A stretch of DNA of 64,000 bases from Microbacterium hydrothermale (GCF_004854025.1 NZ_STGM01000001.1:62001-126000); one strand, 5' to 3'; shown: positions 34,712 to 43,927, numbered from the stretch's first letter. Notes: generated by a model not told the origin, from the sequence alone. Program-made: numbers and translations.

Positions 34712-37609
34712 TCAGATGGACGGTTTGATGATCGCGAAGCCGCGCTTGGAGGTGCTGTTCACCCCGAAGGAGCGAATGGGAGGGAGGTTGCCGCCGCTCT
34801 GCGGGAACGCCACGGGCGTCGTCTGCGCCACGCCGGTGTTGTCACCGAGTTGGCCCTGGTCGTTCGCGCCCCACCCGACCGATCTCCCGTTCTCGAGGAC
34901 GGCGTATGCGGTTGCGAAGGAGGTGCCGAGTGCCGTCGCGCTGGAGATGCCCGCCACCGCGGCGGGGGTGCCGCGCGTCGTGGTCGTCCCGTCACCGAGT
35001 TGACCTTGACCGTTGTCGCCCCACGCGCGGATGGTGCCGTCCGTGAGCATCGCGAAGGTGCTGTACCCGCCGGCGGCGATCGCAGTGGCCGTCGAGATCC
35101 CCGTCACCGTGACCGGCGAGAACGCGAAAGTCGTGCTCCCGTTGCCGAGGTTCGAGCCCGTGGAGCTCCCCCATGAGCGGATCGTGCCGTCGGAGAGGAG
35201 CGCGAAAGCCGTCGCCGTTCCGCCCGCAATCGCGATCGCGGTGGAGATGCCGGTGACCGGGCTCGGCGTCGTCCGGTACGCGCGCGTGCCGTCGCCCAAC
35301 GCTCCGCCGCCCCAGGTGAGAACGCGCCCATCGGAGAGCAGTGCTATGAGCGTGCTGCCGGTCGGGCTGGCATTGCAGACAAGAGCAACCTGTATAGCTG
35401 TTGTGATGCCGGCCACGAGCTGGGGGGTGCTGTTTATCGAATTGTTCTGTCCGTTCAGATCCTGTCCCCATCGGTAGACCGCCCCCGAGGACGTGACCGC
35501 CAAGACGAGCCTCTCGGCCACCGCGATCCCCGTGACGTTCGTCAGGCCGCTGACGAGAGCCCACCTGGTGCGACTCGTCGTTGTTCCGTCGCCGAGCTGG
35601 CCGGACTCGTTGTTCCCGACGCCCCAGACGGTGCCGTCCTCGAGGAGGGCGATCGAGAAACCGTTGCCGGACCCCACGGTGAGAATGGGCGAGGGGAAGA
35701 CCTTGGAGAGCTGGGTGGGAGATGTGAGGGTCGGGCTCGTCGAGTCTGTGCCGGCGCCACCCGCGGTTCCGACGTTGCCGGTGTCGTTGGAGCCGACCGC
35801 GAAGGCGTTCGCCCCCACGAGCGGAGCAGACGTCGTCGTGACGACCCCGCCGCTCCCCGCGCGAACGGTGATGGTCGTCTGCGGAAAGAGATACGGATCG
35901 CCTGCGACGAGGGTGGTGGTGGCCCGTCCCGACGAGTCGGTCACCACCGTCACCGGAGACACCCACCCCAGGTCGGTGTCGAACGTCACTGACTGCCCGC
36001 TCAACGCAGCGCCCGTTTTCGAGTCGGTCATCGTGGCGAAGATCCCGGTGGTGATCCCGGTGGGCAGCGGACTCGGGAGCGAGGCGAGCGTGATCGTGCG
36101 CGGACCGACCACGAGGAATCGCGCGTTGCCCAGGCTGGTGTTCGGCAGCGAGGTCACGTCCGACGCGCCGGTCAGATCCACCGGCACCGTGCGGTTGGTG
36201 GTGGTGCCGTCGCCGAGCTGACCGCCGGTGTTGGATCCCCACGCCTTGATGGATCCGTCGCCGAGCAAGGCGAACACGGAGGAGTTCGTGGCCGCCACCT
36301 GTGTGGCCGTGGTGATCCCGCTCACCACGACGGCGTTCGTGCTGCGGTCGAGGACGTTGGTGTTCCCCGTGCCGTTGCCCATCTGGCCGGAGCTATTGCT
36401 GCCCCACGAAACGACCTTTCCATTGTTGAGAAGGGCGTGGCCGCTGTAGTTCGTCGAGGTGACCTGCGTCACACCGGCGACATTCGCGACCGTGATCGGG
36501 GTCGGACGATTGGTCGTGGTGCCGTCTCCCAGCTCCCCGTCTTCGTTGAAGCCCCAGGCGGCGACGGTGCCGCCTCCCAAGAGGGCGTAGACGTGGTGGT
36601 TGCCGCACGCGATCTGCTTCGCGTCGCCGAACGTCAGCACCTGCACCGGGGTCGTGCTGGCGGTCGTTCCGCCGTTCCCGAGTTGGCCGTAGTTGTTGGC
36701 CCCCCATGCGCGGACCGTGCCGTCGGACAGGAGGGCGTAGCCGGAGCGGAACCCGCAACCGATCTGCTTCGGCGACGAGATCCCGTTCACCGCCACCGGT
36801 GTCGATCGGTCGGTGATCGATCCGTCGCCGAGCTGTCCGCTGGAGTTCGACCCCCACGCCATCACGGATCCCGACCCCAGGAGAGCCATCGCCCAGAACC
36901 CGCTGGCCGCGATCTGGGTGACACCGGAAAGCGAGGGGATCTTCGCCCATGTCGAGCGATCCGTCGTGGTCCCGTCGCCCAGCTGACCATTTCCGTTTCC
37001 GCCGACACTCCAGACCGTCCCGTCTTGGAGAAGGGCGAGGGCGTAATCGGTACCGGATGCTGTCGAGACAACGGGGGAGGGAAAAACCAGTTCCAGCTGA
37101 GTCGCGGTGGTCACGTTGGATTCCGGCGAGCCCGTACCCGTGCTGTTCGGGCCGAAATTCTGTCCCGTCGCGTACACGTTCGCGCCGGTCATCGTAAGAG
37201 ATGCCGTTCCCGACACTCCATTGCTCAGAGCCGTGACAGTGACGCTTGTCCCGGGAGGGGTCCAGGGTCCGTTGGTCGTGAGGGTCGACGTGGCGACACC
37301 GGAGCCGTCGGTCGTCGCGGTCGTCGGCGAGAACCTCGTTCCGTCCGAGCCTGTGAACGAAACGGCTTCTCCCGCGACGGGGGCGCCCGATGCATTCGTC
37401 AGGACAGCGGTGACGGTGACGGTACCGGCGGCCGGAGCCTGCATGTTGGGTGTCGTGGTGACGATCGTGGTCTGTCCCGAGGCGGCAGCGAAGGCCGGAG
37501 TGGTCGTGACCGCCACGACCACCGGTACGGACCACGCTGCGCCCGCAAGGACCGTTCGGCGAGAGAGCGAGGGGGCGGACGATGCGTCCGTGGGCGCAAT
37601 CGATGTCAT
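34712..37609 (-). CDS. Large secreted RCC1-repeat (beta-propeller) protein with Ig-like domains
   Basis: A 965-residue exported protein. The N-terminus contains SRRTVLAGAAWSVPVVVAV with a twin-arginine-like motif and ends in TPAFAAAS, a likely signal peptidase site. Then comes an Ig-like/invasin-type domain (about 45-145), a first run of RCC1 repeats (about 160-500), a second Ig-like domain (about 510-600) and a second RCC1 run (about 615-950). Repeats carry ALLSDGTVRAWGxNxxGQLGDGTTT. Two seven-blade propellers are plausible, for binding at the cell surface; no enzyme motif is seen and there is no LPXTG or other anchor. GC content is lower than the neighbours and GGATGCC/GGCATCC is absent in 2.9 kb, which suggests recent acquisition. 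ATG 37609 follows AGAGGAAC. Confidence 0.88.
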   Translation of the reverse strand: MTSIAPTDASSAPSLSRRTVLAGAAWSVPVVVAVTTTPAFAAASGQTTIVTTTPNMQAPAAGTVTVTAVLTNASGAPVAGEAVSFTGSDGTRFSPTTATTDGSGVATSTLTTNGPWTPPGTSVTVTALSNGVSGTASLTMTGANVYATGQNFGPNSTGTGSPESNVTTATQLELVFPSPVVSTASGTDYALALLQDGTVWSVGGNGNGQLGDGTTTDRSTWAKIPSLSGVTQIAASGFWAMALLGSGSVMAWGSNSSGQLGDGSITDRSTPVAVNGISSPKQIGCGFRSGYALLSDGTVRAWGANNYGQLGNGGTTASTTPVQVLTFGDAKQIACGNHHVYALLGGGTVAAWGFNEDGELGDGTTTNRPTPITVANVAGVTQVTSTNYSGHALLNNGKVVSWGSNSSGQMGNGTGNTNVLDRSTNAVVVSGITTATQVAATNSSVFALLGDGSIKAWGSNTGGQLGDGTTTNRTVPVDLTGASDVTSLPNTSLGNARFLVVGPRTITLASLPSPLPTGITTGIFATMTDSKTGAALSGQSVTFDTDLGWVSPVTVVTDSSGRATTTLVAGDPYLFPQTTITVRAGSGGVVTTTSAPLVGANAFAVGSNDTGNVGTAGGAGTDSTSPTLTSPTQLSKVFPSPILTVGSGNGFSIALLEDGTVWGVGNNESGQLGDGTTTSRTRWALVSGLTNVTGIAVAERLVLAVTSSGAVYRWGQDLNGQNNSINSTPQLVAGITTAIQVALVCNASPTGSTLIALLSDGRVLTWGGGALGDGTRAYRTTPSPVTGISTAIAIAGGTATAFALLSDGTIRSWGSSTGSNLGNGSTTFAFSPVTVTGISTATAIAAGGYSTFAMLTDGTIRAWGDNGQGQLGDGTTTTRGTPAAVAGISSATALGTSFATAYAVLENGRSVGWGANDQGQLGDNTGVAQTTPVAFPQSGGNLPPIRSFGVNSTSKRGFAIIKPSI

Positions 37610-37878
37610 GGCGATCAGTTCCTCTGCGTGAGATGTGAGACCAAGGGTGAGGAGAGGTCAGAGCGATGCTGTCTCGTTTCCGTCCGTGTTCGGGGCTGCT
37701 CGATTCCTCCGTGGATGGGGTGAGGCGCCACGTACGTGCGGACTGTCGATGGGAGCCGAAGCGAGAACGGACGTCGGCCGTTGACGCAGATCACCCCTTT
37801 CGGTCGAGATCCTCACCTGCGGGCGGAGGCGCTAATTCCCTCACAGGTCACCAAGGCGAACCCGTCTAAGCTGAGCCG

Positions 37879-38277
37879 GTGAAAGCTGGCATCCTGCGCG
37901 TCATCGGGTGGATCGTCGCGCTGCTCGTCGGAGCCTTCTACGGTGCGGCCGGCACCGTGGCGCAGGCGTTCCTCGTCGGTCCCGTCCCCGTCGGGCTGCT
38001 GCTGGCGACGGTCGGCAGTGCGGCCCTGTTGATCGCCCTGCGCACCCTCACCGGTGACCGTGTGAACGCGCTGGCCGGCGGGCTCGGCATCACCCTCGCG
38101 ACCTACGTGTTCTCGCAGATCGGACCGGGCGGCTCGGCGATCGTCGCGGCTCCGACCGCCGGCACCGAGTGGGTCCCGCTCGTGTGGACGGTCGTCGGCC
38201 CCGCGCTGATGGTGCTCGTCGCGCTCTGGCCCGACTTCTCGAAGCTGCCGGCGCCCGCGCGTCCGAGCGGATCATAA
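37879..38277 (+). CDS. Small membrane protein, DUF6113-like
   Basis: A 132-residue protein with four hydrophobic segments (about 6-25, 33-54, 65-85, 98-118). No function is known; it resembles the small hypothetical membrane proteins that precede ferredoxin and dapC in related genomes. GTG 37879 is seven bases after TAAGCT (37867-37872), so the message is probably leaderless. A truncated frameshifted relative lies at 34425-34627. Confidence 0.75.
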   Translation: MKAGILRVIGWIVALLVGAFYGAAGTVAQAFLVGPVPVGLLLATVGSAALLIALRTLTGDRVNALAGGLGITLATYVFSQIGPGGSAIVAAPTAGTEWVPLVWTVVGPALMVLVALWPDFSKLPAPARPSGS

Positions 38278-38328
38278 GCCCGCGGGTCGGCGCGGGGCCC
38301 GCCGTCCGGTCGCGATTAGACTGAACCC

Positions 38329-38649
38329 GTGACTTACGTGATCGCTCTCCCGTGCGTCGATGTCAAAGACCGCGCCTGCATCGACGAGTGTCCGGTCGAC
38401 TGCATCTACGAAGGCGAGCGGTCGCTCTACATCCACCCCGACGAATGCGTCGACTGCGGTGCGTGCGAGCCGGTGTGCCCCGTCGAGGCCATCTACTACG
38501 AAGACGACCTGCCCGAAGAGTGGTCCGACTACTACAAGGCCAATGTCGAGTTCTTCGACGACATCGGATCGCCTGGCGGCGCGGCCAAGGTCGGTGTGAT
38601 CGCGAAGGATCACCCGGTCGTCTCGTCGTTGCCCCCGCAGAGCCACTGA
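38329..38649 (+). CDS. fdxA: Seven-iron ferredoxin
   Basis: A 106-residue ferredoxin with a 3Fe-4S and a 4Fe-4S cluster. Ligands are visible in [19 protein letters not shown] and [20 protein letters not shown]; the tail is the acidic extension typical of the actinobacterial FdxA. It transfers electrons to redox enzymes, for example cytochromes P450. GTG 38329 lies seven bases after TAGACT (38317-38322), a clear leaderless arrangement. dapC follows after three bases, so the two are co-transcribed, a pair common in Actinobacteria. Confidence 0.95.
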   Translation: MTYVIALPCVDVKDRACIDECPVDCIYEGERSLYIHPDECVDCGACEPVCPVEAIYYEDDLPEEWSDYYKANVEFFDDIGSPGGAAKVGVIAKDHPVVSSLPPQSH

Positions 38650-38652
38650 GCC

Positions 38653-39756
38653 GTGGGCGTCGCCGACCTCGCCGACTACCCGTGGGACGCCGTCGCCCCG
38701 TACGCGGAGCGCGCGCGGCGGCATCCTGACGGGATCGTCGACCTCTCGATCGGCTCACCCGTCGATCCGACGCCGGCGGTCATCGCCGCGGCCCTCGCCG
38801 ACGCGACCGACGCCCACGCCTACCCGCAGACCGCGGGAACGCCCGCCCTGCGCGAGGCGATAGCCGAGTGGTACCACCGTCGGCGCGGAGTGCCGGGGCT
38901 GAACGCGTCGCACGTGCTCCCCACGGTCGGCTCGAAAGAACTCGTCGCCCTCCTGCCGCTGCTGCTCGACCTCGGGCCCGGCGATGCGGTGGTGCACCCC
39001 CGAGCCGCGTATCCGACCTACGAGGTCGGAGCTCGCCTCGTCGGTGCCGAGGCCGTCGCCTCCGACGACCCCGCCGAGTGGCCGGCGCACACGAAACTGG
39101 TCTGGATCAACTCTCCCGGCAATCCCGACGGCCGCGTGCTGACCACGCAGGAGCTGCAGGATGCCGTGACCCGGGCGCGCGAGATCGGTGCCGTCCTGGC
39201 CTCCGACGAGTGCTACGCCGAACTCGGCTGGGACGCTCCGTGGGATGCGCAGCCGGTGCCCAGCGTGCTCGATCCGGCCGCGGTGGGCGAAGACCTCAGC
39301 GGTGTGGTGTCGGTGTACTCCCTCAGCAAGCAGTCGAATCTCGCGGGGTACCGCGCCGCGTTCCTCGCGGGCGACCCCGCTCTCGTGGCGCGCCTGCTGA
39401 CCGGGCGCAAGCACCTCGGGCTCATACCTCCCGCGCCCGTGCAGCGCGCGATGACCGTCGCCCTCGGAGATGACGCCCACGTCGCGGCCCAGCGCGAGCT
39501 GTACGCGCGTCGTCGCGCGGTGCTGAAGCCCGCGGTCGAGGCCGCCGGCTTCACGATCGACCACAGCGAGGGCGGTCTGTACCTGTGGGCAACCGAGGGA
39601 CGGGACGCGTGGGAGAGCGTGGGGCGGCTCGCCGATCTCGGCATCCTGGTCGGCCCCGGGCACTTCTACGGGGCGCACTTCCCGAATCACGTGCGGTTCT
39701 CGCTGACCGCGACCGACGAGCGGATCGCGGCGGCGGCGGAGCGCCTGATCTCCTGA
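38653..39756 (+). CDS. dapC: Succinyldiaminopimelate transaminase
   Basis: A 367-residue class I/II PLP aminotransferase, with the PLP lysine at Lys226 in SLSKQSNLAGYRAAF, the substrate motif NSPGNPDG (153-160) and SDECYAELGWD. Actinobacterial DapC makes N-succinyl-LL-diaminopimelate from the keto-acid in the lysine/meso-DAP pathway. The position directly behind fdxA is the usual one, and dapD and dapE lie 3.2 kb downstream. GTG 38653. Alternative: another aminotransferase of subfamily I, less likely in this context. Confidence 0.92.
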   Translation: MGVADLADYPWDAVAPYAERARRHPDGIVDLSIGSPVDPTPAVIAAALADATDAHAYPQTAGTPALREAIAEWYHRRRGVPGLNASHVLPTVGSKELVALLPLLLDLGPGDAVVHPRAAYPTYEVGARLVGAEAVASDDPAEWPAHTKLVWINSPGNPDGRVLTTQELQDAVTRAREIGAVLASDECYAELGWDAPWDAQPVPSVLDPAAVGEDLSGVVSVYSLSKQSNLAGYRAAFLAGDPALVARLLTGRKHLGLIPPAPVQRAMTVALGDDAHVAAQRELYARRRAVLKPAVEAAGFTIDHSEGGLYLWATEGRDAWESVGRLADLGILVGPGHFYGAHFPNHVRFSLTATDERIAAAAERLIS

Positions 39757-39901
39757 GGCTCTTCCCCTCGACGGAGCAAGTGGAGCGACCCGCCCGGGCG
39801 GTCACGGAGCGCGAAGCGGCATCCGGCCCGCTGATCAGGAGGATCCCTCCATTCGATGGGGCGATCCTTTGGCGATGTCATCTGTACGTCGGCGTGCCTA
39901 C

Positions 39902-39907
39902 TAGGCT
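39902..39907 (+). promoter_or_regulatory. Predicted -10 box of gltA
   Basis: TAGGCT, about 140 bases before the gltA start. The leader would be unusually long for this genome and contains a small GCGGG...CCCGC stem (39989-40012). Confidence 0.4.
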
Positions 39908-40049
39908 GTAAAAGCACTGTGTCCGGGTACCTTCCGTGCGCGTGCCGACCCGGAGGCCATACCCGTGGCATCCATCGGTCGAGAAGACCGCGGGTGCCGC
40001 AGCTCCCGCGATCGACCACATGGGCGACCAGAAATCGCAAGGAGGCGCG

Positions 40050-41345
40050 GTGAGCGACGCGGGCACGCAGCAGGACAAGGCCACTCTGACGGTAGGGGGC
40101 TCCACCGCCGAATTCCCGGTCCTGCGAGGCACCGACGGCGTCCCCAGCATCGACATCGCGTCGCTGACGAAGCAGACGGGGCACACCACCCTCGACTACG
40201 GCTTCGTCAACACGGCGTCGACGAAATCGGACATCACCTTCATCGACGGCGACCAGGGCATCCTGCGCTATCGCGGGTACCCGATCGAGCAGCTGGCGAA
40301 GAACAGCACCTACCTCGAGGTCGCGTGGCTGCTCATCTACGGCGAGCTGCCCTCGGCATCCGAGCTGGCGTCGTTCGACGAGCGCATCCGCCGTCACACC
40401 CTGCTGCACGAAGACCTGAAGCGCTTCTTCTCGGCGCTGCCGCCGACCGCGCACCCGATGTCGGTGCTGTCGGCCGCCACCGCAGCCCTGTCGACCTACT
40501 ACGAGGCCGAGTCCGACCCGCACAACCCCGAGCACGTCGAGCTCAACACCGTGCGCATGCTCGCAAAGCTCCCCGTGATCGCGGCCTACGCGCACAAGAA
40601 GAGCATCGGCCAGGCGTTCCTGTACCCCGACAACTCCCTCGGCTTCGTCGACAACTTCCTCAAGCTGAACTTCGGCGTGCTGAGCGAGATCTACCAGGTC
40701 AACCCGGTCATGACGAAGGCGCTCGACCTGCTGCTCATGCTGCACGCCGACCACGAGCAGAACGCTTCGACCTCGACGGTGCGTCTGGTCGGCTCGACCG
40801 GGGCGAACCAGTTCGCGTCGATCTCCGCCGGCATCCAGGCCCTCTCCGGCCCGCTGCACGGCGGTGCGAACGAAGCCGTGCTGCAGATGCTCGGCCGCAT
40901 CCGCGACTCCGGCGAGAGCGTCGAGCGCTTCGTCGAGCGGGTGAAGAACAAAGAAGAGGGCGTCAAGCTCATGGGCTTCGGCCACCGGGTCTACAAGAAC
41001 TACGACCCGCGCGCCAAGCTCGTCAAGGGTGCCGCCGACGAGGTGCTCGAGGCGCTCGGCGTCAGCGACCCGCTGCTCGACCTCGCCAAGGAGCTCGAGC
41101 AGATCGCGCTCGAGGACGACTACTTCAAGGAGCGTCGCCTCTACCCGAACGTCGACTTCTACACCGGCGTCATCTACAAGGCGATGGGCTTCCCCACGCG
41201 CATGTTCACTGTGCTGTTCGCGATCGGTCGCCTGCCCGGCTGGCTCGCCCAGTGGCGCGAGGCCATCACCGACCCGCAGACCAAGATCGGCCGCCCGCAG
41301 CAGCTGTACACGGGTGCCGCCGAGCGCGACTACCCCGGGGTCTGA
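40050..41345 (+). CDS. gltA: Citrate synthase (type II)
   Basis: A 431-residue enzyme condensing oxaloacetate and acetyl-CoA. Active-site motifs: GSTGANQFASISAGIQALSG followed by GPLHGGANEA, GFGHRVYKNYDPRAK (catalytic His near 312) and NVDFYTGVIYKAMG (catalytic Asp). The GTG at 40050 is preferred over upstream in-frame starts because AAGGAGG (40039-40045) is ideally spaced, and the length then matches GltA. Single gene with its own terminator. Confidence 0.96.
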   Translation: MSDAGTQQDKATLTVGGSTAEFPVLRGTDGVPSIDIASLTKQTGHTTLDYGFVNTASTKSDITFIDGDQGILRYRGYPIEQLAKNSTYLEVAWLLIYGELPSASELASFDERIRRHTLLHEDLKRFFSALPPTAHPMSVLSAATAALSTYYEAESDPHNPEHVELNTVRMLAKLPVIAAYAHKKSIGQAFLYPDNSLGFVDNFLKLNFGVLSEIYQVNPVMTKALDLLLMLHADHEQNASTSTVRLVGSTGANQFASISAGIQALSGPLHGGANEAVLQMLGRIRDSGESVERFVERVKNKEEGVKLMGFGHRVYKNYDPRAKLVKGAADEVLEALGVSDPLLDLAKELEQIALEDDYFKERRLYPNVDFYTGVIYKAMGFPTRMFTVLFAIGRLPGWLAQWREAITDPQTKIGRPQQLYTGAAERDYPGV

Positions 41346-41354
41346 CCCGGCCTG

Positions 41355-41393
41355 AAGCGCCCCGTCCCTCTCTTGAGGGGCGGGGCGCTTTGC
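41355..41393 (+). terminator. Rho-independent terminator of gltA
   Basis: AAGCGCCCCG...CCCTC, loop TCTT, GAGGG...CGGGGCGCTT, then TTGCT. A long near-perfect stem ending directly after the gltA stop. Confidence 0.9.
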
Positions 41394-41404
41394 TGTGCGC
41401 GCGG

Positions 41405-41546
41405 GGTGGGACCTCGTCCCCCTTGTGGCCGGGGGTGGAACGTCGTCCCACTGATGGCCGGGGGTGGAACCTCGTCCCACTTATGGCGGGTTGGAGGCGC
41501 CTGGACCAGCCATAAGTGGGACGAGCACCGTCATAAGTGGGACGAG
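41405..41546. repeat. Direct and inverted CGTCCCACTTATGGC repeat cluster
   Basis: Three direct copies of a unit of about 30 bases (GGTGGAACCTCGTCCCACTT type) start near 41405, 41434 and 41464; two inverted copies with CATAAGTGGGACGAG follow at 41509-41525 and 41531-41546. The third direct and first inverted copies form a perfect 17-pair stem: CTCGTCCCACTTATGGC (41471-41487) with GCCATAAGTGGGACGAG (41509-41525). Fills the gap between gltA and the DDAH-like gene. Confidence 0.9.
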
Positions 41547-41616
41547 GGGGGGGCAATGGTGCGGCAGGGAGGCCCCAGGGCCGCACCGCTCGCGCCCCAC
41601 CCGCTAGGGTCGGGGC

Positions 41617-42378
41617 ATGCCGCGTCTGTTCGTCCGCCGTCCGTCGTCGCGACTCGCCGAGGGCGAGCTCACCCATCTCGACCGCGTTCCCGTCGACGCG
41701 GCCCTCGCGCTCGCCCAGTGGCGTGCCTACGTCGAGGTGTTCGCCTCGCGCGGGTGGGAGGTCATCGAGATCGATCCGGCCGACGACCAGCCCGACGGGG
41801 TGTTCGTCGAGGATGCCGTGATGATGTTCGATCGTCTCGCGGTGCTGTGCCGCGCGGGCGCCGTCTCGCGCCGCGGCGAGACCGAGAGCGTGCGGGTCGC
41901 GGTGGCGGCATCCGGGATCGAGATCGCCGAGATCGACGAGCCGGGCACCCTCGACGGGGGCGACGCGCTGAAGGTCGGGCGCACCGTCTACGTGGGAGCT
42001 TCGTCGCGGACGAACGCCGCGGGCATCGAGCAACTGCGCGGGCTGCTGGTCCCGCGCGGCTGGGAGGTGCGCGAGATCCCGGTCACGAAGGTCCTGCACC
42101 TGAAGTCGGGGGTGACGGCTCTTCCCGACGGGACGGTCGTGGGATTCGAGCCGTTGATCGACGACGCCTCGCTGTTCCCGGTGTTCGCGGGCGTCCCCGA
42201 GGAGCACGGCACGGCCGTGGTGGTCCTCGACGACGAGACAGTGCTGATGTCGGCGGACGCCCCCGCCACCGCCGCGGAGCACCGATCGCGCGGCCTCGAG
42301 GTCGTCACCGTCGACGTGAGCGAGTTCGAGAAGCTCGAGGGGTGCGTCACGTGCCTGTCGGTGCGCGTCCGCGACTGA
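41617..42378 (+). CDS. Dimethylargininase-like amidinohydrolase (DDAH family)
   Basis: A 253-residue protein of the guanidino-modifying superfamily, predicted to hydrolyse methylated arginine to citrulline and methylamine. Seen: VFVEDAVMMFD (Glu65), GTLDGGDALKVG, the active His161 in VLHLKSGVTAL, and the nucleophile Cys246 in EGCVTCLSVRV near the C-terminus. TAGGGT (41605-41610) lies six bases before ATG 41617, so it is probably leaderless. A TPR-like gene follows directly. The substrate is by family; arginine deiminase-like activity on another guanidine is possible. Confidence 0.85.
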   Translation: MPRLFVRRPSSRLAEGELTHLDRVPVDAALALAQWRAYVEVFASRGWEVIEIDPADDQPDGVFVEDAVMMFDRLAVLCRAGAVSRRGETESVRVAVAASGIEIAEIDEPGTLDGGDALKVGRTVYVGASSRTNAAGIEQLRGLLVPRGWEVREIPVTKVLHLKSGVTALPDGTVVGFEPLIDDASLFPVFAGVPEEHGTAVVVLDDETVLMSADAPATAAEHRSRGLEVVTVDVSEFEKLEGCVTCLSVRVRD

Positions 42379-42379
42379 G

Positions 42380-42886
42380 ATGGACGCCGACGAGATCCCC
42401 GGCGGCCCCGGCTGGGTGATCGGCGCCGACCTGCGGCCGCGGATCACGGATGCCGCGGCCTTCCGGCACGGCCTGCGCGCGGATCCGCTCGTCGACGTCG
42501 TGGAGGCCCTGTGGAGCGGCGATGCGGAACGGGCGCTGCGGATGCTGGAACCGGCGACCACCGCTCGGCGCCGCGCTCTGCGCGCGGACTGCCTCTGCGC
42601 GCTCGGCGACATCGCCGCCGCCCGTGACGAGTACGACGAGCTCGTGCGCGAGGCCGAGAACACGGCCCGTGAGGCGGTGATGCGGCAGCACCGGGGCAAG
42701 GTGCTGATGGCGGCGGGGGAGATCGGCGATGCGATCGACGACTTCGCTCGAGCCCTCGAGCTGCGTCGCGAGGGGGACTCCGCGTCCGACCTCGTCGCCT
42801 CGTCCGCGCACGCGCTGCGCATCGCGAGGCGGCGGCTCGCGGAGCGGCGCGAGGGGCCGCCCCGGCGCGACGACGCGGAGCGATGA
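42380..42886 (+). CDS. TPR-like helical protein, hypothetical
   Basis: A 168-residue, Arg/Ala-rich soluble protein. Residues about 38-150 form paired helices with TPR character (ALWSGDAERALRMLEPA, ADCLCALGDIAAARDEYDEL, GKVLMAAGEIGDAIDDFARALEL). The start ATG 42380 is two bases after the DDAH-like stop, so the genes are co-transcribed. No enzymatic motif is seen. It may mediate protein contacts; no specific role can be named. Confidence 0.7.
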   Translation: MDADEIPGGPGWVIGADLRPRITDAAAFRHGLRADPLVDVVEALWSGDAERALRMLEPATTARRRALRADCLCALGDIAAARDEYDELVREAENTAREAVMRQHRGKVLMAAGEIGDAIDDFARALELRREGDSASDLVASSAHALRIARRRLAERREGPPRRDDAER

Positions 42887-42940
42887 ACGCCGCTCCTCCC
42901 GAAGCGTGCCGCGGTGCAGCGCGGTCGGGAGGAACGGCGT
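42887..42940. terminator. Bidirectional hairpin at a convergent junction
   Basis: ACGCCGCTCCTCCCGA (42887-42902) and TCGGGAGGAACGGCGT (42925-42940) are complementary at 15 of 16 positions. It starts at the last base of the TPR-like gene and lies 22 bases before the dapD stop, so it probably terminates both. Confidence 0.7.
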
Positions 42941-42962
42941 CGTCGATCGAGCGGGTGAGACC

Positions 42963-43883
42963 TCAGGCGTGCAGCGCCTCGTTCAGCGTCACGCCGACGC
43001 CGGCACGCGCGGACGCCTCGACGGCACCGGTGAGCGAGTTGCGACGGAACAGGATGCCGTCGCGGCCCGACAGGTCGCCGGCTTTGACCGTCTCGTCGCC
43101 CACGCGCACCTTGGTCCCCGCCGTGACGTAGAGCCCGGCCTCGACGATGCAGTCGTCGCCGAGCGAGATGCCGATGCCGGCGTTGGCGCCGAGCAGGGTG
43201 CGCGCGCCGATCGAGACGCGGTGCGTCCCGCCTCCCGAGAGGGTGCCCATGATCGAGGCACCGCCGCCGATGTCGGTGCCGTCGCCGATCACCACGCCCT
43301 GCGACACGCGCCCCTCGATCATCGAGGCGCCGAGGGTCCCGGCGTTGAAGTTGACGAAGCCCTCGTGCATCACCGTCGTGCCGGGGGAGAGGTGCGCGCC
43401 GAGGCGCACGCGCGAGGCGTCGGCGATGCGCACTCCCGCGGGGAGGACGTAGTCGGTGAGGCGCGGGAACTTGTCGAGTCCCTGCAGCTGGATGCCGTGG
43501 CGCTTCAGCTGCGGGAGGATGCGCGCCGCGGTCTCGGGGTGCATGGGGCCGGCGTTCGTCCACGCGACGTTCGGGAGGTGCCCGAAGATGCCGTCGAGGT
43601 TGATGTCGTTGGGGCGCACGAGCAGGTGCGACAGCGCGTGCAGACGCAGGTAGGCGTCGACGGTCGAGGTGGGAGCGGCGTCGGCGTCGATGGTCAACGC
43701 GACCGTCTCCACGACGACGTCGCGGCGCTCGTCGGGGCCGGTCGACGACTCCAGTGCCGCGGCCGCGGCATCCAGGTCGTCGGGGACGCCGAGAACCGGC
43801 TTCGGGAACCAGGCGTCGAGCACCGTCCCGTCGGTGGTCCGCGTCGAGAGGCCGGCAGCGCTGATGCGTCGTTCGTTGCTCAC
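42963..43883 (-). CDS. dapD: Tetrahydrodipicolinate N-succinyltransferase
   Basis: A 306-residue hexapeptide-repeat (left-handed beta-helix) enzyme adding succinyl from succinyl-CoA to tetrahydrodipicolinate. The actinobacterial form is shown by the N-terminal domain to about 130, then repeats from VRIADASRVRLGAHLSPGTTV through GASMIEGRVSQGVVIGDGTDIGGGASIMG. It acts before DapC and DapE in the succinylase branch. GTG 43883 is seven bases from TAGCCT (43890-43895, minus), a leaderless arrangement. Divergent from dapE with 44 bases between. Confidence 0.95.
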   Translation of the reverse strand: MSNERRISAAGLSTRTTDGTVLDAWFPKPVLGVPDDLDAAAAALESSTGPDERRDVVVETVALTIDADAAPTSTVDAYLRLHALSHLLVRPNDINLDGIFGHLPNVAWTNAGPMHPETAARILPQLKRHGIQLQGLDKFPRLTDYVLPAGVRIADASRVRLGAHLSPGTTVMHEGFVNFNAGTLGASMIEGRVSQGVVIGDGTDIGGGASIMGTLSGGGTHRVSIGARTLLGANAGIGISLGDDCIVEAGLYVTAGTKVRVGDETVKAGDLSGRDGILFRRNSLTGAVEASARAGVGVTLNEALHA

Positions 43884-43927
43884 AGGCCCAGGCTACCGGC
43901 GGGACCGCGTGTGAAAGGATCGGTGGC

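Noticed and set aside
41373..41616. Coding frames in the gap between gltA and the DDAH-like gene
   Set aside because: The frames are made only of the repeat units and have no start context.
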